From assembly GCA_010645155.1 (NCBI GenBank), contig CM021315.1, positions 518,899 to 582,898 of the forward strand: DNA of 64,000 nt. Direction: 5' to 3'. Shown here one piece after another: positions 46,148-58,359 of this stretch. Below the pieces are notes generated by a model. That model searched no databases. It saw only the letters and a program-made list of their open reading frames with translations, and was not told where the DNA came from. The position numbers and the translations under genes are program-made. Origin of the DNA: Tigriopus japonicus. Its lineage: Eukaryota; Arthropoda; Copepoda; Harpacticoida; Harpacticidae. Numbering within the stretch: the first letter of the stretch is position 1; each line of letters begins with the position of its first letter.

Positions 46148-49100
46148 ATGAAGAACACACAGTTTTGTACGAGTGCATTATTGTGGCATTTTCAGCTTGT
46201 CGTATCCTTGATGCTATTGGCGATGGTTATTTTCCTAACTCGGTATCCTCAAGACACGTCCTTCTCGAAATACAAATCCGTGCCAATTCATTTTGACCCT
46301 CCTGCCTTCGACTTTCCTCAACCACTCATCCAGTAAGTTCATTGGAACTAAACCTTCAAATACTTGTTTCATTGATATGAAGTTATTTTTCCTCTTGTAG
46401 AAATGCAGCTACTGCCTTCTTGGGAAATTCAACAAATGATCCATCTCAATCATATTCCTTGGATATAACAAAAATGATCAATAGGAATCCGTTCTTGAAA
46501 AATGGGACAACCACTGTCAAGGTTAGAACATCAAGAAAAGTCCAAGTAAAATTTGAACTTCAAACAATCGCTTGATAAACAGACGAACCAATAAATTCTA
46601 AATACAGGAAAGGTAAATTTTACGGACTCCCCTAGTCTAAGGTTGGTGAATTGATTTACCAAAATTGATTTTTTTTCGAACTTATTTATCCTACTCTAAG
46701 ATAAATATTTTATGAACATGAGTATTTAGGGATAACACAAGAAGGAGTTTCAAATTGCAAGAGAAAGAAGTTCCATCAGGTTTTGAATTCAAGCAAAGTA
46801 GTAATCATCCTTAATGTCAACAAAAGGACTCCTCTCAAGGTCCCATGGGCCAAAGGTCTACATAAGTTTGCTCATACTACACTGTGGAAAACTTCAGCCT
46901 AAAAAAGCGGTGCTTCCGACGTTGACATGATAGAAATATAATCGAAATTTATGATCTACTGATTTTTGGAAGAGAACTCGTGCCTTGCAAAGCCGATCCG
47001 TAACCATTAAAACCACCTCCAAAAAGAAGTGTTCCCACTCAGGAGATGCGAACTAAAAGACAATCACTTGGTGTAATTAACAGTGGGATTTTCTATGCAT
47101 TTTTTCACAAAGTCCAACATACCATCCCACTGGGCACTTGATTTTCTTCTCATTTTGGTTTGGCTATCCTACTGTTCTTCTCATTGACTTCTATTAATAC
47201 TAGACGGAGTGTAAGCCTAAAAATGTGTCTCTGGTCGCCAACTGTTGAGCGGACAAAAGTGCAGGAACATTTGAAATGTGTGACCAGGCCAATGTCAACC
47301 ATGCAATTGATGAATCAAAGGTGGAATTGAGTAATAGTTTTGGGTCATTTTTTGCTATTGCTAGTGGTCACTTTCTCGGAAGACTGGACGAAGACGTCAC
47401 TAGGTGACCATACCTTGGATTTGAATACTTCAACTTGGAACTTTTTTGCCAATACATTGAATAAGTCATTGGTAGGAAGAACATAAATTTAAGCTTTTGC
47501 GTTATGTAGGGTTAATCCAATGGATATATGAACAAAAACTAACTTGTGGCATCAAGAATGAGTTTTAAAAAGATTGGTCTTGATTCACATGTTTGGTCAC
47601 ACTAACTGTCCGCTCAACAGTTGTGATGGCGACATTTTCCTCATAAATTCAACGCATTCCGCCCCGCTTGTCAAATCAGCCAGACTAAAGCTTGCATGCT
47701 ATCTAGTGATTATACATAGTTGATCTAAGGTTCTTCTGCACTTAAGCCTAACTGATCGGCACAGATATGTGGGTAAAAGGGACAAATTCTGCTAGATTTT
47801 GCAGTTGTGCAAAACTAGGGACACTTGTATAGAGGCTGGCCGGCAAAACCTATGTCACCATACCAATGTCTGTGACGTCTTTCAACATGCGGGAGACAAA
47901 AGTTCATGATTAAGGGAAACCTAGAGCACTATAATAACAGAGTACGGTCATAAAGTGCGCCATCTACCTAAACATACATACTATATACTATACATACTAT
48001 ACATCTATCTATCTAGGTAGTAGATTTCATGCGGCAACAGCTTGCAGTTCCCATGATACATATATTTTTGAAGATTGCTACGGTCAGCCATCAGTTTTGG
48101 ACAAACTGAAGTGCCTCAAATGTTGACTGAGTGTTGTTGATGAACCTGTGGTGGTTTTTGGTTGAAATTATTGGTAAAATCCCTTTCAAATTGGCATGAA
48201 AACCTGACTACTGAAAAGGTAATTCAGGCATGATCTATGCCAAAATTCATCAGAAAAACACTTAATGTTCTATTTGGAGTTCCACCATCAACATTTTAGG
48301 CACTTAAGTTTGTCAAAAGATTTTTCTGTGTGGCACAGAATTTGAAAAATGGTTTTTGCCATTAGCTGAGGCATCCAGGTATTTAGTGATCCTTGGTTAG
48401 CCTAAGTCTCCATAGAGGGTCGTTGTTCAAAACCTTTAATTATCTGATCTAGATGCAAACTTGAAAATAAATTGAAGATTCCAAGGTATTCATACAGCCT
48501 TGCGTAAATGAAATCTGACACGTTTTTTTTTAATTTATAAATCGTCACCAAAGCTTGAATCCTTTTTAGCGATCAATCCTATGCAAATCAAAAATTTAAA
48601 CAATAAAGAAACATTTGTTTTCCTTGAAAAAAAAATCCACCAAGTCACTTTTATCAGGGGATAGAGCTCAAAATTATCATGTTAAAACTTTTCAGAACAA
48701 TTTTAGAGGCTTCTGCAAAAGCATTGGGAACTAATATTGACAGAAATGAAAACCCACGTGGGGCTGATCTGGAATCTTGAGTGATTTTTTTTTCCTATGA
48801 TCCATTTCAGTAATGAAAGGAGTTGTTTGCTTTTAGGGGAAAACATGTTTTAATGCTGGAACAGATTATCAAAAGAGTCAATCAAGTTGTGTTTGCTTCA
48901 GTCATTTTCACGGAGAGCACTGCAGCATTCCATCAAGCATCTTCAAACACCAAGGATATGGTAACAATTGTCGACTTTAAACCTTTGTCCTAAAGGGAAA
49001 GAGAAATATATAAGAGGCGTTGTTTTCATTTCTAGGTGCTGACCGATTTTCGCTGAGAGCCAATCCGAGGCGAGTCATTATGGGTGTGGTTCTAAATCAT

Positions 49101-52100
49101 GAATTGGAACTCCTGGAGGTGCGCATCCGCCAACTTCACCATGTTGTTGACATTTTTGTCATTCAAGAATCAAACATCACAACTGGTAAGTTTCATGGAT
49201 TATGGCGAGGGACAAAATTTACGAATAACCGGGCTTGAATTAGAATAAGGAACGAATTTATTCAGAAAACATTAATTCAATTTGAGAACTTGCAAGCCGA
49301 CGTGTCAATGGGATTTCTCAACGTTGGTTTAACCCACAGAAATGCACTAGAAACAAAAACTTGGTCTTTTCTGTCAGTTTCTTTGTGTCGGACATAGCAG
49401 GACACAGTGTTTCACATGGCCTTTAAGATTTGGATCGAAAAACTTTTTTTCATTTATTTTTATATAACCTGACATGATCTTGAGTCGTAATAAACATATA
49501 CTTATTATTAAATTGTTTTGCCAAAATAATGTCAAGAATTTCTATTCTAACTTTAAATTATACAGATGAGAAAGGAATTGTTGCATTTACCAGGCCTAAA
49601 TCTTCGTTTAAGCTACCTTTCACGCTCATAAGAAGCACACGTCTTCTGAACTTATTTTCCCGCCAAAAATGATGACATCACCAGTAATTCCTGCCATTGT
49701 GTTCAAAAATCAAAAAGCCATGTTGAGTAATCACAAATTAAGGCCAAAAACTAAACAAGCACCCACAACTGTTTCTACCTCAAAATGGCCCTGATTGTCA
49801 TTTTTCTCTTTGATTGAAGCTCAACTTTGCTTCCTTAAGAAGGCTTGCTTTGATGGTGAGTTGTTCAATTTTGAGAACAAGAGAGGGCGAGGGTGAGGGC
49901 ATGTATTGAGGTCATGCTAAATCATGTGAGAGCCATGCGAGTGTTGGTTTTCTTTAAAACCGTTCATAGCAATAAATTCATCAGCAGCTGGGGTAGTGAG
50001 TTCGAATGCTAAAAAGCCAATAAACGCTACAAGTAAATAAAAAACCAATTCTCAAAATTTTAAATGACTTTTTAATGTCGCGTGACAAAGTATTGTTTTA
50101 TGACCTTGAAGATCTTATAAAAATAGTTCAAAATAACATACAATATCACTTAAAATGCACAACACCAATGAGAATGAGGATGGCATGCCTTTTCCAAGAT
50201 TCTGGGAATATAAATACTTTAATTTCCTCCAAGATTTAACACCTGGCAGTCAAAAGACTCACACCAAATTTCAGTTGTAAAGCCTTTGTAAACATGGTGA
50301 CCGACTTCTCACATAAGTGACGGCAGATTCTAATGACACGCAGTGAAGTGCAGTATGACTCTATATTTTTGGCGGTTGGTAATGGTCACAAAGTCACTTA
50401 TTTTTTGCCTTACTAATTACACACGAAGAAGGTTAACGAAAAAAGATATGTTTATCAGTAGGGACAGGAAGTTAAGACGAATAAAACTGTCAAATTAAAC
50501 GAAAAAAGACGAATAGAATTGCCTGATTAAACGAAAAAAGACGAATAAAAGTTCCCAACTGACGGAAAGAAAGAAAAAAAATACTTGCAAAATAGAAAAA
50601 ATCGACTTACTTTCCCGAAAAGGCGAATGAACCTATCTTATAAGAAAGAAGAAAAATTAGATGCCCGTCCAGACAAAAAAGACGTTTAAACCTGCTCCCA
50701 CAAAATGGACGTTATGTATGTCCCTATTGATAAGGACCAATCTGTCTGAACTGGTCTGATTGTCAAAAACGACGAAATTTAGAAAATTTAAAAAAGGAAG
50801 TACATAACGAGCAGGAATTAGCCAGTTGTATGTATGTCAAATAAAAACCAAGAGTTAAAAATGCCTTTTTAAAGGAACGTTTTTAGTACAGCTATACTTA
50901 AAATCAGATTTGCAAATCCAATAATTGTTCTGATGGCCTTTTCAACCCATTAGTAATCTTTTCTTTCTGTGTCTGTCGAGCAACTGTGCGAGTACAAGTT
51001 AGTTTATAATTATGGATTGTACGGTATTTTGTTTGTGCAAAACCGCAACAGACAATCAAATTATTACATTGGCCTATGATTGGTGAGGTTGGACTTTCTT
51101 TGAAGTTTTTATTTGCTTGGAAAATTGAAAAAAAAGCTGCAAGCGCTTGAAATCTAAGAAAATCCAAAATTTTTGGCCAATAGGACATGTATAAGGTTGC
51201 TTCAAGTGAGCGTTTTAAATCATTCCGCGGGCGGCAAAACAGGGCCGTTAGCTGTGCTGAGCTGCTCAGCCCATTTTGGCGAATCCAAGTTTTTCCCATT
51301 TTAACGTGCATTTGATGATTCTAGGTCCCTGGAAACGATCTTAATTTTACGTTTTGATCCCTCTGCTTTCACTTGTGTAGCGATTACCCTTAGCTAATGA
51401 TATGCCTAAATACTAATGGAAATATTCTAAGTTAGGAAATAAGACACTTACACGTTGTTTCGTGGTTGGCGTTCTCTAACAGACTTTCTGCCAGAAGAGG
51501 AAGTTTATTTCATTGAGGTTTTGTGATTTACTTACTGCCTTGCTGCCCGGGGATGGCGGCAGGCAGACCAACCGCACGTTCCGCTGAACACTCCACGCTA
51601 TTAGGGTTGCGACAACTTGGTTGAAAATATGCCCAATTTGTTTGCTTGAAAATGATACAGAAAAGATTAGATCTTAACAGAAAGAAGCGTTAAAAAATAT
51701 TACATTTCTCTATATGTTAAGTATTTTGAAATATTGAAATGATTCTTTGGAATCCACTGAATAAATCCGCATCTTAATATTAGTGTTTGGATCAATGTTA
51801 AGTCCTATTTTTGCAATAGCACAAGGCCTGCTTACTTGCTTTTAAATCAATCACCCTAATATTATTTTTTGCATATTATTGACCCAATTCCAGCCAAGGT
51901 ATCCTTAAGTGAAATACCGATCGTTTCCAAGGACCTAGAATCATCAAATGCTCGTCAAAATGGGAAAAACTTGGATTCGCCAAAATGGGCTGAGCAACTC
52001 AGCACAGCCAACGGCCTTGTTTTGCCGCCCGCGGAATGATTTAAAACGCTCACTTGGAGCAACCTTGTGCATGTCTAATTAGACGAAAAAAGACGAATAA

Positions 52101-55100
52101 AATCCAAATTAGACGAAAAAAAATTCGCGACGAATAAAAGCCAAAAAGACGAAAAAGTTTTTTCGTCTTAAGTTCCTGTCCCTATTTACCAGTCATTTAT
52201 AAACTAATTTTACATTTTGCACAATTTTGTCAGGCTGTAGGATAACGTCAATATGATTTGATTCCTTTAGGCTCTTTTTTGGCAAAAGTTGATATGTCCA
52301 TGATTTGAGAAGTGCCTAAAGGACAATAAACAATTTGCCCCTTTATGCTTGGTTTCCGTGGATCCAAATTTCGATGACAGTTCAATGATAGTCAAAGGAG
52401 CAAATCAGGTTTTATAACTTGACGTGAATTCTTAATTCGGTTTGTATTAGTGTAGGAAAAATCCAAGGGAGGTTTTCAGTTGTCTGGATGGCACTTATGC
52501 TTTTTGGACTGTTAGCAGACATTTGCACCCAGTAATTTTGCTGAACTATGGCATCCATCATCAGGGCCCACTGTTAAGAAAGAAAATAGATATTGAAGGA
52601 AACTGTCGGTGACAACCGTCATTTGTAATTTACCATCATATTAGCATCTTTTCATCTTAAAGTCAAAGGTCGGAAAGCCTTTGCAGTTGGTTGAGAAATC
52701 CTCTTTCGGAATACGACTTTTTGTGGAATAGAGTACAAACATCGCAAGGATTGAGGGCATTCTGAACTTTTGATTATTTACCCAAGAAGTACAGAATTTT
52801 CTTGAGTGGAGGCCAGCAATGAGAATACTGATTTCCAGTAAGACAGCTCAAACTTATGTATTAAAGAGAGTATAGAATGAATGAGCTCGCCTTTTGTGGT
52901 CTAAAAATGTTTCAGAATAGGGCTTGCTTGGTTCATTCATTCATTCTGTGTAGGATTAAGCCGTGAGCTTTGAGAGAGCATAATTTTTGACCCCGACATT
53001 TGATTTGTTGAAAGTTGAAAATTGAAAATTGAAATACTGGATTCATCCAAGGTCTCATTTGCATAAAAAAAACGTTATTGATTTGTTCCTACTGGAAATC
53101 GTAATTCTTATATCGCTAGGCAACCAGTCCAGAGAATTCGGTGGTTCTTGATTTGCCAAAGAAAGAAAAGTTAGTAGAGAAACCCCACTTGACTTTTATT
53201 GTAACAACCATGTTTCAACAACGACGCCAAGTCAAAATTTGACCATTTTGTATGAATAGGCCTAGAAAACCTTTCTAGTTCAACCCTACCTAACTCGCAC
53301 ACCTCTCTCTTTATTCAGGCGGGGATCCCAAAAAGTTGATCGTATTGAATGCTCTGAGAGCGGGATTTTTAAAGGAGTTCCATTGGAAGCTTCTCTACGT
53401 TTATTTGGACCATTTTCCCCCTGGATACATAAAAGACGGTTGGAAAGCTGATGGGTATGAAAACAAGCCGCAAATCTCTTTTGACAAACGAATAATCTAA
53501 GTGCCACTTGTTGTCTTAGGTTTCTACGACAACACATGAGTACTCAATCTTTAACTCGAGTTCAGGGGACCAAAGGCGAAGATTTGTTCCTAAGCTTCGA
53601 CGCCGATGAGATTCCTAATCCAGAGGTAAAAAATGACCTGTGTGGTTTTGAAGACTTGTTCAGGGCTCGTTCTTAGCTTCTTTATGAATCATTTATATGG
53701 AGCCAGGCATTAATGAATGGAGACATTTTGCCAACTGAATAAAAGCTTGCGTTATTGTCATTCATTACCAGGTAGTGGATTTTTTACGATGGCACAATGG
53801 CTATCCAGAGCCCTTTGTCTTCAATTTGGTATGGACCCTTTATGGATTTTATTGGAGAATGCCTTCCTATGCTGCCCAAAAGGCTCTGACATCGAGTAAC
53901 TATCAAGGCTTCTTTCATAATTCTCTTTAAATATCAAACATGGAGCTTGTCAAACGGAAACATGGTAATGTAAAACAAATTGAAGTTTCTTTTTCTTCCC
54001 CTCCAGTTGTTGGCGGAAGTTCCGTTCAGTTTTTGAAGAAATTTGCGGATCGCGATGTTTTCAAACTCCGCTCTCGAGCTTATGCCCGTCATCCTTTGTT
54101 CAGACCTCAGTCACCACTTCAAGTACTGGAATTGGTTGGATTCAAAACTCTCAATGACTTGCAGATATTCATCTAACTTTTAGGTGGGCTCAATTTCTGA
54201 TCCAGGGGGATTCCATTGCTCGTGGTGTTTCTCGCCTGAGGGAATTCGTATCAAGTTACTGTCTGCCCAAAGAGCCGACTTGCCACGTTGGGGTGACTAT
54301 CCGGAGAAAACTCGAATTTCGTACATTCATAATTTGGTTCGCACAGGTAAGTTCAACTTCAGCAAACCACCACCTTAAAAATGTTGGGATGGCAATATTC
54401 TTCGTCAAATAAAAGACGATATACCTTGTCAATAGGAATTGTCACTTAAGTCTTGTGGCTGGTGTAGTACCGAAAAAAAGACACTTTTAGGATTGTAGAA
54501 GACTCCTCTTGTGTGTCTAGTGTGTACTGCAAACCAAGCTCAATAACAGGGGTTCTATTTTCAAATATTTTACCAACTATTTAGTCGAAAAAAGTTAAAT
54601 ATCTTTGTCGTTTTCACCACCTAAAAATTTGCTACTTAATTAATACCAATCAGTATCAGATTTGCCAGTATGTCATCCAATTATAGCAATACCTTGAATA
54701 TTACTATTGTTTTGTTTCTGCGACGCAAGTTTTACACATGTTGTAAGAATGGTGACACAAATCAGCTCCAGACTTCTCAGTTCTAGCTAAGCAGGCAGAC
54801 GAGGGCGACAGTCGTTTGATCCGTGACCTTCAGATGACTCAGGCTGTATTCTCTGGATTGACTCTGAGAATCAAACTTCAAAAAGGATATTTGCGTTACA
54901 AAAAAGGTAGCGCACTCTATGACGTTCCTTATGAAACCATCATTTTTAACAATGTTGTTAGGTAATTCTTCATAGAGGGCGGTTTTGGCGACGTCAAAAT
55001 TGAGATATCTCTATTTTATTTATCTATGGAATGACGATAAGGATGCAGGTGTTCTTCACACAACTGAGAGCGGCACTCCCCGGTGAATATCCAGTACGTA

Positions 55101-55999
55101 AGATATGGACTTCGCTCTTGAGGATAGCCCTGAAATCAAGAAACTTTGAATTTGCTACTGCGTTGCCTCCATCTGGTGGCGATATTTGTAACCTTTGGTT
55201 AAACTTCTTAATTGCAAGTACCAACAAATCACTTTATGCTATTTTTTTTGTGCAGTAAGTTTTGAAATTCTTCTGGTCTTTTTAGAGGAGGGCTTTTTAG
55301 GTGATTAAAGTTCATTTTCCAGTCACTCCCCTTGTTTTGAGAATGTGGGCCCAGCCGCAAATTCATGGTTGCCGACCCCTGGTCTAGATTATTTGGCTAA
55401 TGTTGAGCAAGTAGACCGCAAAGATAGTACTTTAATTACTGCCCTCCAGGATGTGAAAGGCGTAACTTCTTTGGTTAGCTTTGATAATCATAATCAAGTC
55501 TAGAGCAATATAATAGCAGGTTAGTTATAGTGCTTTAATCAAGGCAAAAGAAAATGTTTATGCACTCAAGGTAATCCCTTCCAGAGGGTGCTTTTGGGTG
55601 CCGTCAAAATTGAGGAATCTAAGTTAATTTATCGATATGTGCACTGAGGAGTCTGTAAACAATATTGCCATTTATGCCAGGATGCTTATTAGGGTACTTA
55701 CTTCTCCCATTCTTTTGTTTTGTGACCACCCAGTTAGCGATTGCTTAAAAAGTTCCATACCATTGAACTAAATCAGCTAATATACTTAATGAATTTAATG
55801 AACCTCAAATTCGCTTTCAGGTGGTTGGTTTGACGGCTCAACAACGTCTTTCAAACGCACTCGCTCGTCAGATTTGAGCAACTTTGCTCCCCCTTTCATT
55901 ATGGCTAATCAGAAAAGATATCAGCATTTACTCCGCCACCCTGATGAATTGAACGCAGCCGAATCTTGGCGATCCCCTTTGGATGGATATTTTATTTGA
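46148..55999 (+). CDS. MGAT3: beta-1,4-mannosyl-glycoprotein 4-beta-GlcNAc-transferase (GT17)
   Basis: Ten exons: 46148-46332, 46401-46521, 48837-48960, 49036-49185, 53319-53454, 53520-53625, 53772-53895, 54007-54122, 54184-54346, 55821-55999; all phases close; 467 aa (the human enzyme is 533). The enzyme adds a bisecting GlcNAc to the core mannose of N-glycans in the Golgi. Seen: a short cytosolic tail and type II anchor (about 9-31), a stem, an EGF-like cysteine cluster (106-133, CFNAG, CVCF, HCSIP) just before the catalytic domain, RRVIMGVVLNHELELLEVR, VIQESNIT, the acidic SFDADEIP (DAD at 266-268, a likely metal/UDP-sugar site), FHCSWCFSPEG, LPRWGDY and the GGWFDG end. Introns 2 (2.3 kb), 4 (4.1 kb) and 9 (1.5 kb) carry transposons. 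The stop lies 167 bp from the stop of the convergent DOMON gene. Family assignment is firm; the exact paralogue is not tested. Confidence 0.9.
47205..47940 (-). repeat. interspersed repeat Q, copy 3, uninterrupted
   Basis: Within intron 2 of the MGAT3-like gene. Minus-strand text matches 13330-13625, and from 47640 to 47720 it matches the left half of the split copy at 40640-40930. A segment at 47831-47940 (TAGAGGCTGGCCGGCAAAAC, CAACATGCGGGAGACA) also matches 40642-40742, but in the opposite relative orientation, so the repeat has been rearranged. Confidence 0.65.
50459..52184. mobile_element. hAT-type composite element (1726 bp)
   Basis: The ends TAGGGACAGGAAGTTAAGACG and, inverted, TAGGGACAGGAACTTAAGACG are flanked by octamers TTTATCAG (50451-50458) and TTTACCAG (52185-52192) differing at one base. 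Both terminal regions are built from GACGAAAAAAGACGAATAAAA-like units. The interior is occupied by the foldback at 51184-52078. No transposase is seen. It lies in intron 4 of the MGAT3-like gene. Confidence 0.78.
51184..52078. repeat. foldback, arms about 180 bp, inside the hAT-type element
   Basis: The left arm (51184-51360) and right arm (51890-52078) are inverted copies sharing GCGGGCGGCAAAACAGGGCC, CTCAGCCCATTTTGGCGAA and GATTCTAGGTCC. The centre contains CAATCACCCTAATATTA-type text shared with 17330-17500. This is the better copy of the family also present at 15960-17575. Confidence 0.75.
52790..53125. repeat. decayed relative of the 23345-23805 foldback
   Basis: Shares GAATGAATGAGCTCGCC, the CTTTTGTGGT centre, AGGTCTCATTTGCA and TACTGGAAATCGTAATTCT with 23345-23805, but the arms have diverged and the hairpin is imperfect. 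It lies in intron 4 of the MGAT3-like gene. Confidence 0.65.
54765..55035 (+). repeat. 270-bp interspersed repeat R, copy 2
   Basis: Inverted match of 43715-43985, here in intron 9 of the MGAT3-like gene. The two copies are about 11 kb apart and differ by scattered substitutions. Confidence 0.75.
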
Positions 56000-56166
56000 T
56001 GGCTTTATTTGTTAACATCGAATGAACTTCTATAAAAAACTCTAAAGAGTATTTATGCCATAAAGCCTAACAGTCCAGCTCGATATTAAAATTACGCTCA
56101 TACAGGGTTTTACCTAAGTACCTAGCGGGCCCAAGAGAAACCTAAATGAATGGCAGGGGTTGTCGT

Positions 56167-58359
56167 TCATTTTCTTGCACAGCACAATCTCCCCTTGTTA
56201 CAGTTTTGAATGGTTTGAATAATCATGAGCAGAACAATCAGGACCACCGCCACTGTCAGAATGATTGTCTCTTTTGCGACAGGAACACGAATGGAACCAT
56301 CTTCCTTCAAATCTGAAAATAGAAATTCATGCATAACGTGTCGTCTCCTTTCATCAGTGCTGTCTCTTGCATGCTTGAATTTGTACTCACGAAGGGTTTC
56401 ATGTCCGCGATTTGGTCCATGGTACTTTATTTCGTCAATCTTATAGAAATCTGTGTCCTGCCCGAAGGCCCAAATGATCTCCATGCTCTTTTCGAACGTG
56501 TGATCAGTTTTCTCAGTGGATCTACGAGGTTTCGTGAATCGAATGTACGTCTTCCCGTCTTCTTCCCAACCAAGGGCGCCCGTTAGATCCGATTTTCCAC
56601 CATACACAGAGTCCAACCTTGGCGTGGATCTAAAATCGATTGAAAGAAGAATAATTTATGAGCACAACCATTTCCAACAATCATGCTTGTCGCTGAAATA
56701 AATGCCTGTCTCGGGTGTAAAAATCCTCAATCCGACTGGTTGATCCTCGAGCTGTTCCAATGACGATATCGCTGCAGTCCATTTCATGAAGAGCTCCTGA
56801 GCTGTAGACATCAGCATCTGGAGGAAACTCGTAGCAACTTGTGGTCAAGTCATCAGGTTTCCAGCCTGCATAGAAAAAGATGAATGAAACCGTATGAATT
56901 TCAATTTTAGAATCTAGAGGTCGTAAAACTCGCCAATTGCAACGTAGCTTTGAGTCTCAGCGATGACAATGGCATCAAGTTCGTCGCCTTTGAATTTCCA
57001 AAGGAATTCCACACCACGAGTTTTGAGCTTTTGATACTCGCTCTCCTGGAATTCCTTGCTCTTGAGCTTAGACATTTTTTCGCAGTTGCGCCCAAAATGA
57101 CCGAATTCACAAAAGCATTGAAAATTGGGCAGAGAAGAGCCTTCGACTTCCAAGCATTTTCCTGAAGAAAAGAGTCAGAGCCAACTTTGCGAATGAAAAT
57201 TCTTTTGTATTCTCCCAATATTCTATCACTTCGAAAGAAAACGAAACTTTTCAGACTCACCTTGATTATTACAATCGGAATCTGTTTGGCAATCGTCCTT
57301 GAACTGGCATCTAGGACCATGATACAGTTTATCACAAGAGCAGGAACCAGATCCAGGGGTGCCATGGCCACTGCAATCTTCTGTGAAAGTCTGAAGTTAT
57401 CGAGAACACGATACTCTTAAAAAATTGGGATGCACCATTTTGGATCCAGTAGAATCCACGTCCAGGTACAACCCATGGAACCAATCATAGATGTATGAAT
57501 GAAGCCAAGAAAAGGGACAGGCGCTTCATTCAAACTAATCCAGTAGTTCCATCTACGCTAGCTAGCTAGCGAACTAGGTTCTATACTACATACACACTAA
57601 TTACCCCATTTGGTGGGTTCTTACACGGGATATTTCCACATCAGCACAACTGTGAAAGCGGTAATTTTCTCCCCATTCTAGAGCTTGGCGTTCCAATTGA
57701 ATAGTGCAATCATTGCATTCCACATCTGGGATAGACACACTCGCCTCTTGAGCCTGAAATCACCGCTCATTATTCAACAAATACTACGTATACAGTGACG
57801 CTCAAGAAAATTTGTACGTGGGATCAAAAAAAAATGCAAACTTACATCGTTGGGAGTACTTGCGACAAAATCCTCGCCTGAGGTCAGGTACGTGTCCACC
57901 GTTTTGGCCTCATTGAAAAGACGAAGGCGATAAGACCCACGATGAGGATACCCAAGGTGCCATTGAATCTTGAGGTTGCGGTTGGCCTGAATCTTGGTGC
58001 TGTTAACACCCTTCTTCATTCCACATGGACCGGTTGTTCTGCAAGAATTGGCAATTCTGACCATTGAACGTACGTAATGAAGTGCTCGCTATGATGGAAA
58101 TGTAACAAGAAACCAGCTGCTGCTTGACAATTTTAGATTTTTTTGTGTAATCCCCCTTAGGGGAAAAGGCAGCTAGACTTTGAACAATCTCGGTTCCTTG
58201 CCCTTGAGAGCACACATCCTGTTCAAATACAATATCAATTTGGGTTTACCTCACCGTGTCCAAGAAATCCAAGTCATACTTTCGAGCTGGAGGAAAAGTC
58301 AAACTCACATGAGAGTAAACCAAATTTGCCAAATTTAAAGCCAGAACTAGAACCAACAT
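56167..58359 (-). CDS. LPMO/X325-like - EGF - DOMON type I membrane protein
   Basis: Exons in transcription order: 58359-58250, 58038-57846, 57753-57627, 57380-57261, 57161-56934, 56865-56706, 56629-56391, 56312-56167; phases 2, 0, 1, 1, 1, 2, 1 close; 440 aa. Order: signal peptide (1-16), then His17 as predicted mature residue 1; a domain to about 143 with PPARK, PCGM, WHLGYPH (H64, H69), ECNDC and SCADVEI (D139); EGF-like repeats (about 146-210); DOMON (about 234-392, with GDELDAIVI, EMDCSDIVIG and YHGPNRG, so M288 and H383 could be haem ligands); transmembrane helix (about 407-427); short Cys/Arg tail. The first domain resembles copper-binding LPMO-like proteins (X325 type: histidine brace plus Asp). 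DOMON domains bind haem or sugar. Introns 5 and 6 appear to use GC donors (TTG/GCGAGT, CAG/GCATTT). The final 78-nt intron is in frame. Membrane topology predicts all domains outside the cell. Copper and haem binding are inferences; the exon model itself is strong. Confidence 0.8.

Noticed and set aside
55315..55390. Second GGCCC-type hAT MITE
   Set aside because: Only one possible end (GGTTGCCGACCCCTGG) is visible, with no partner end or duplication, so it was not listed as an element.
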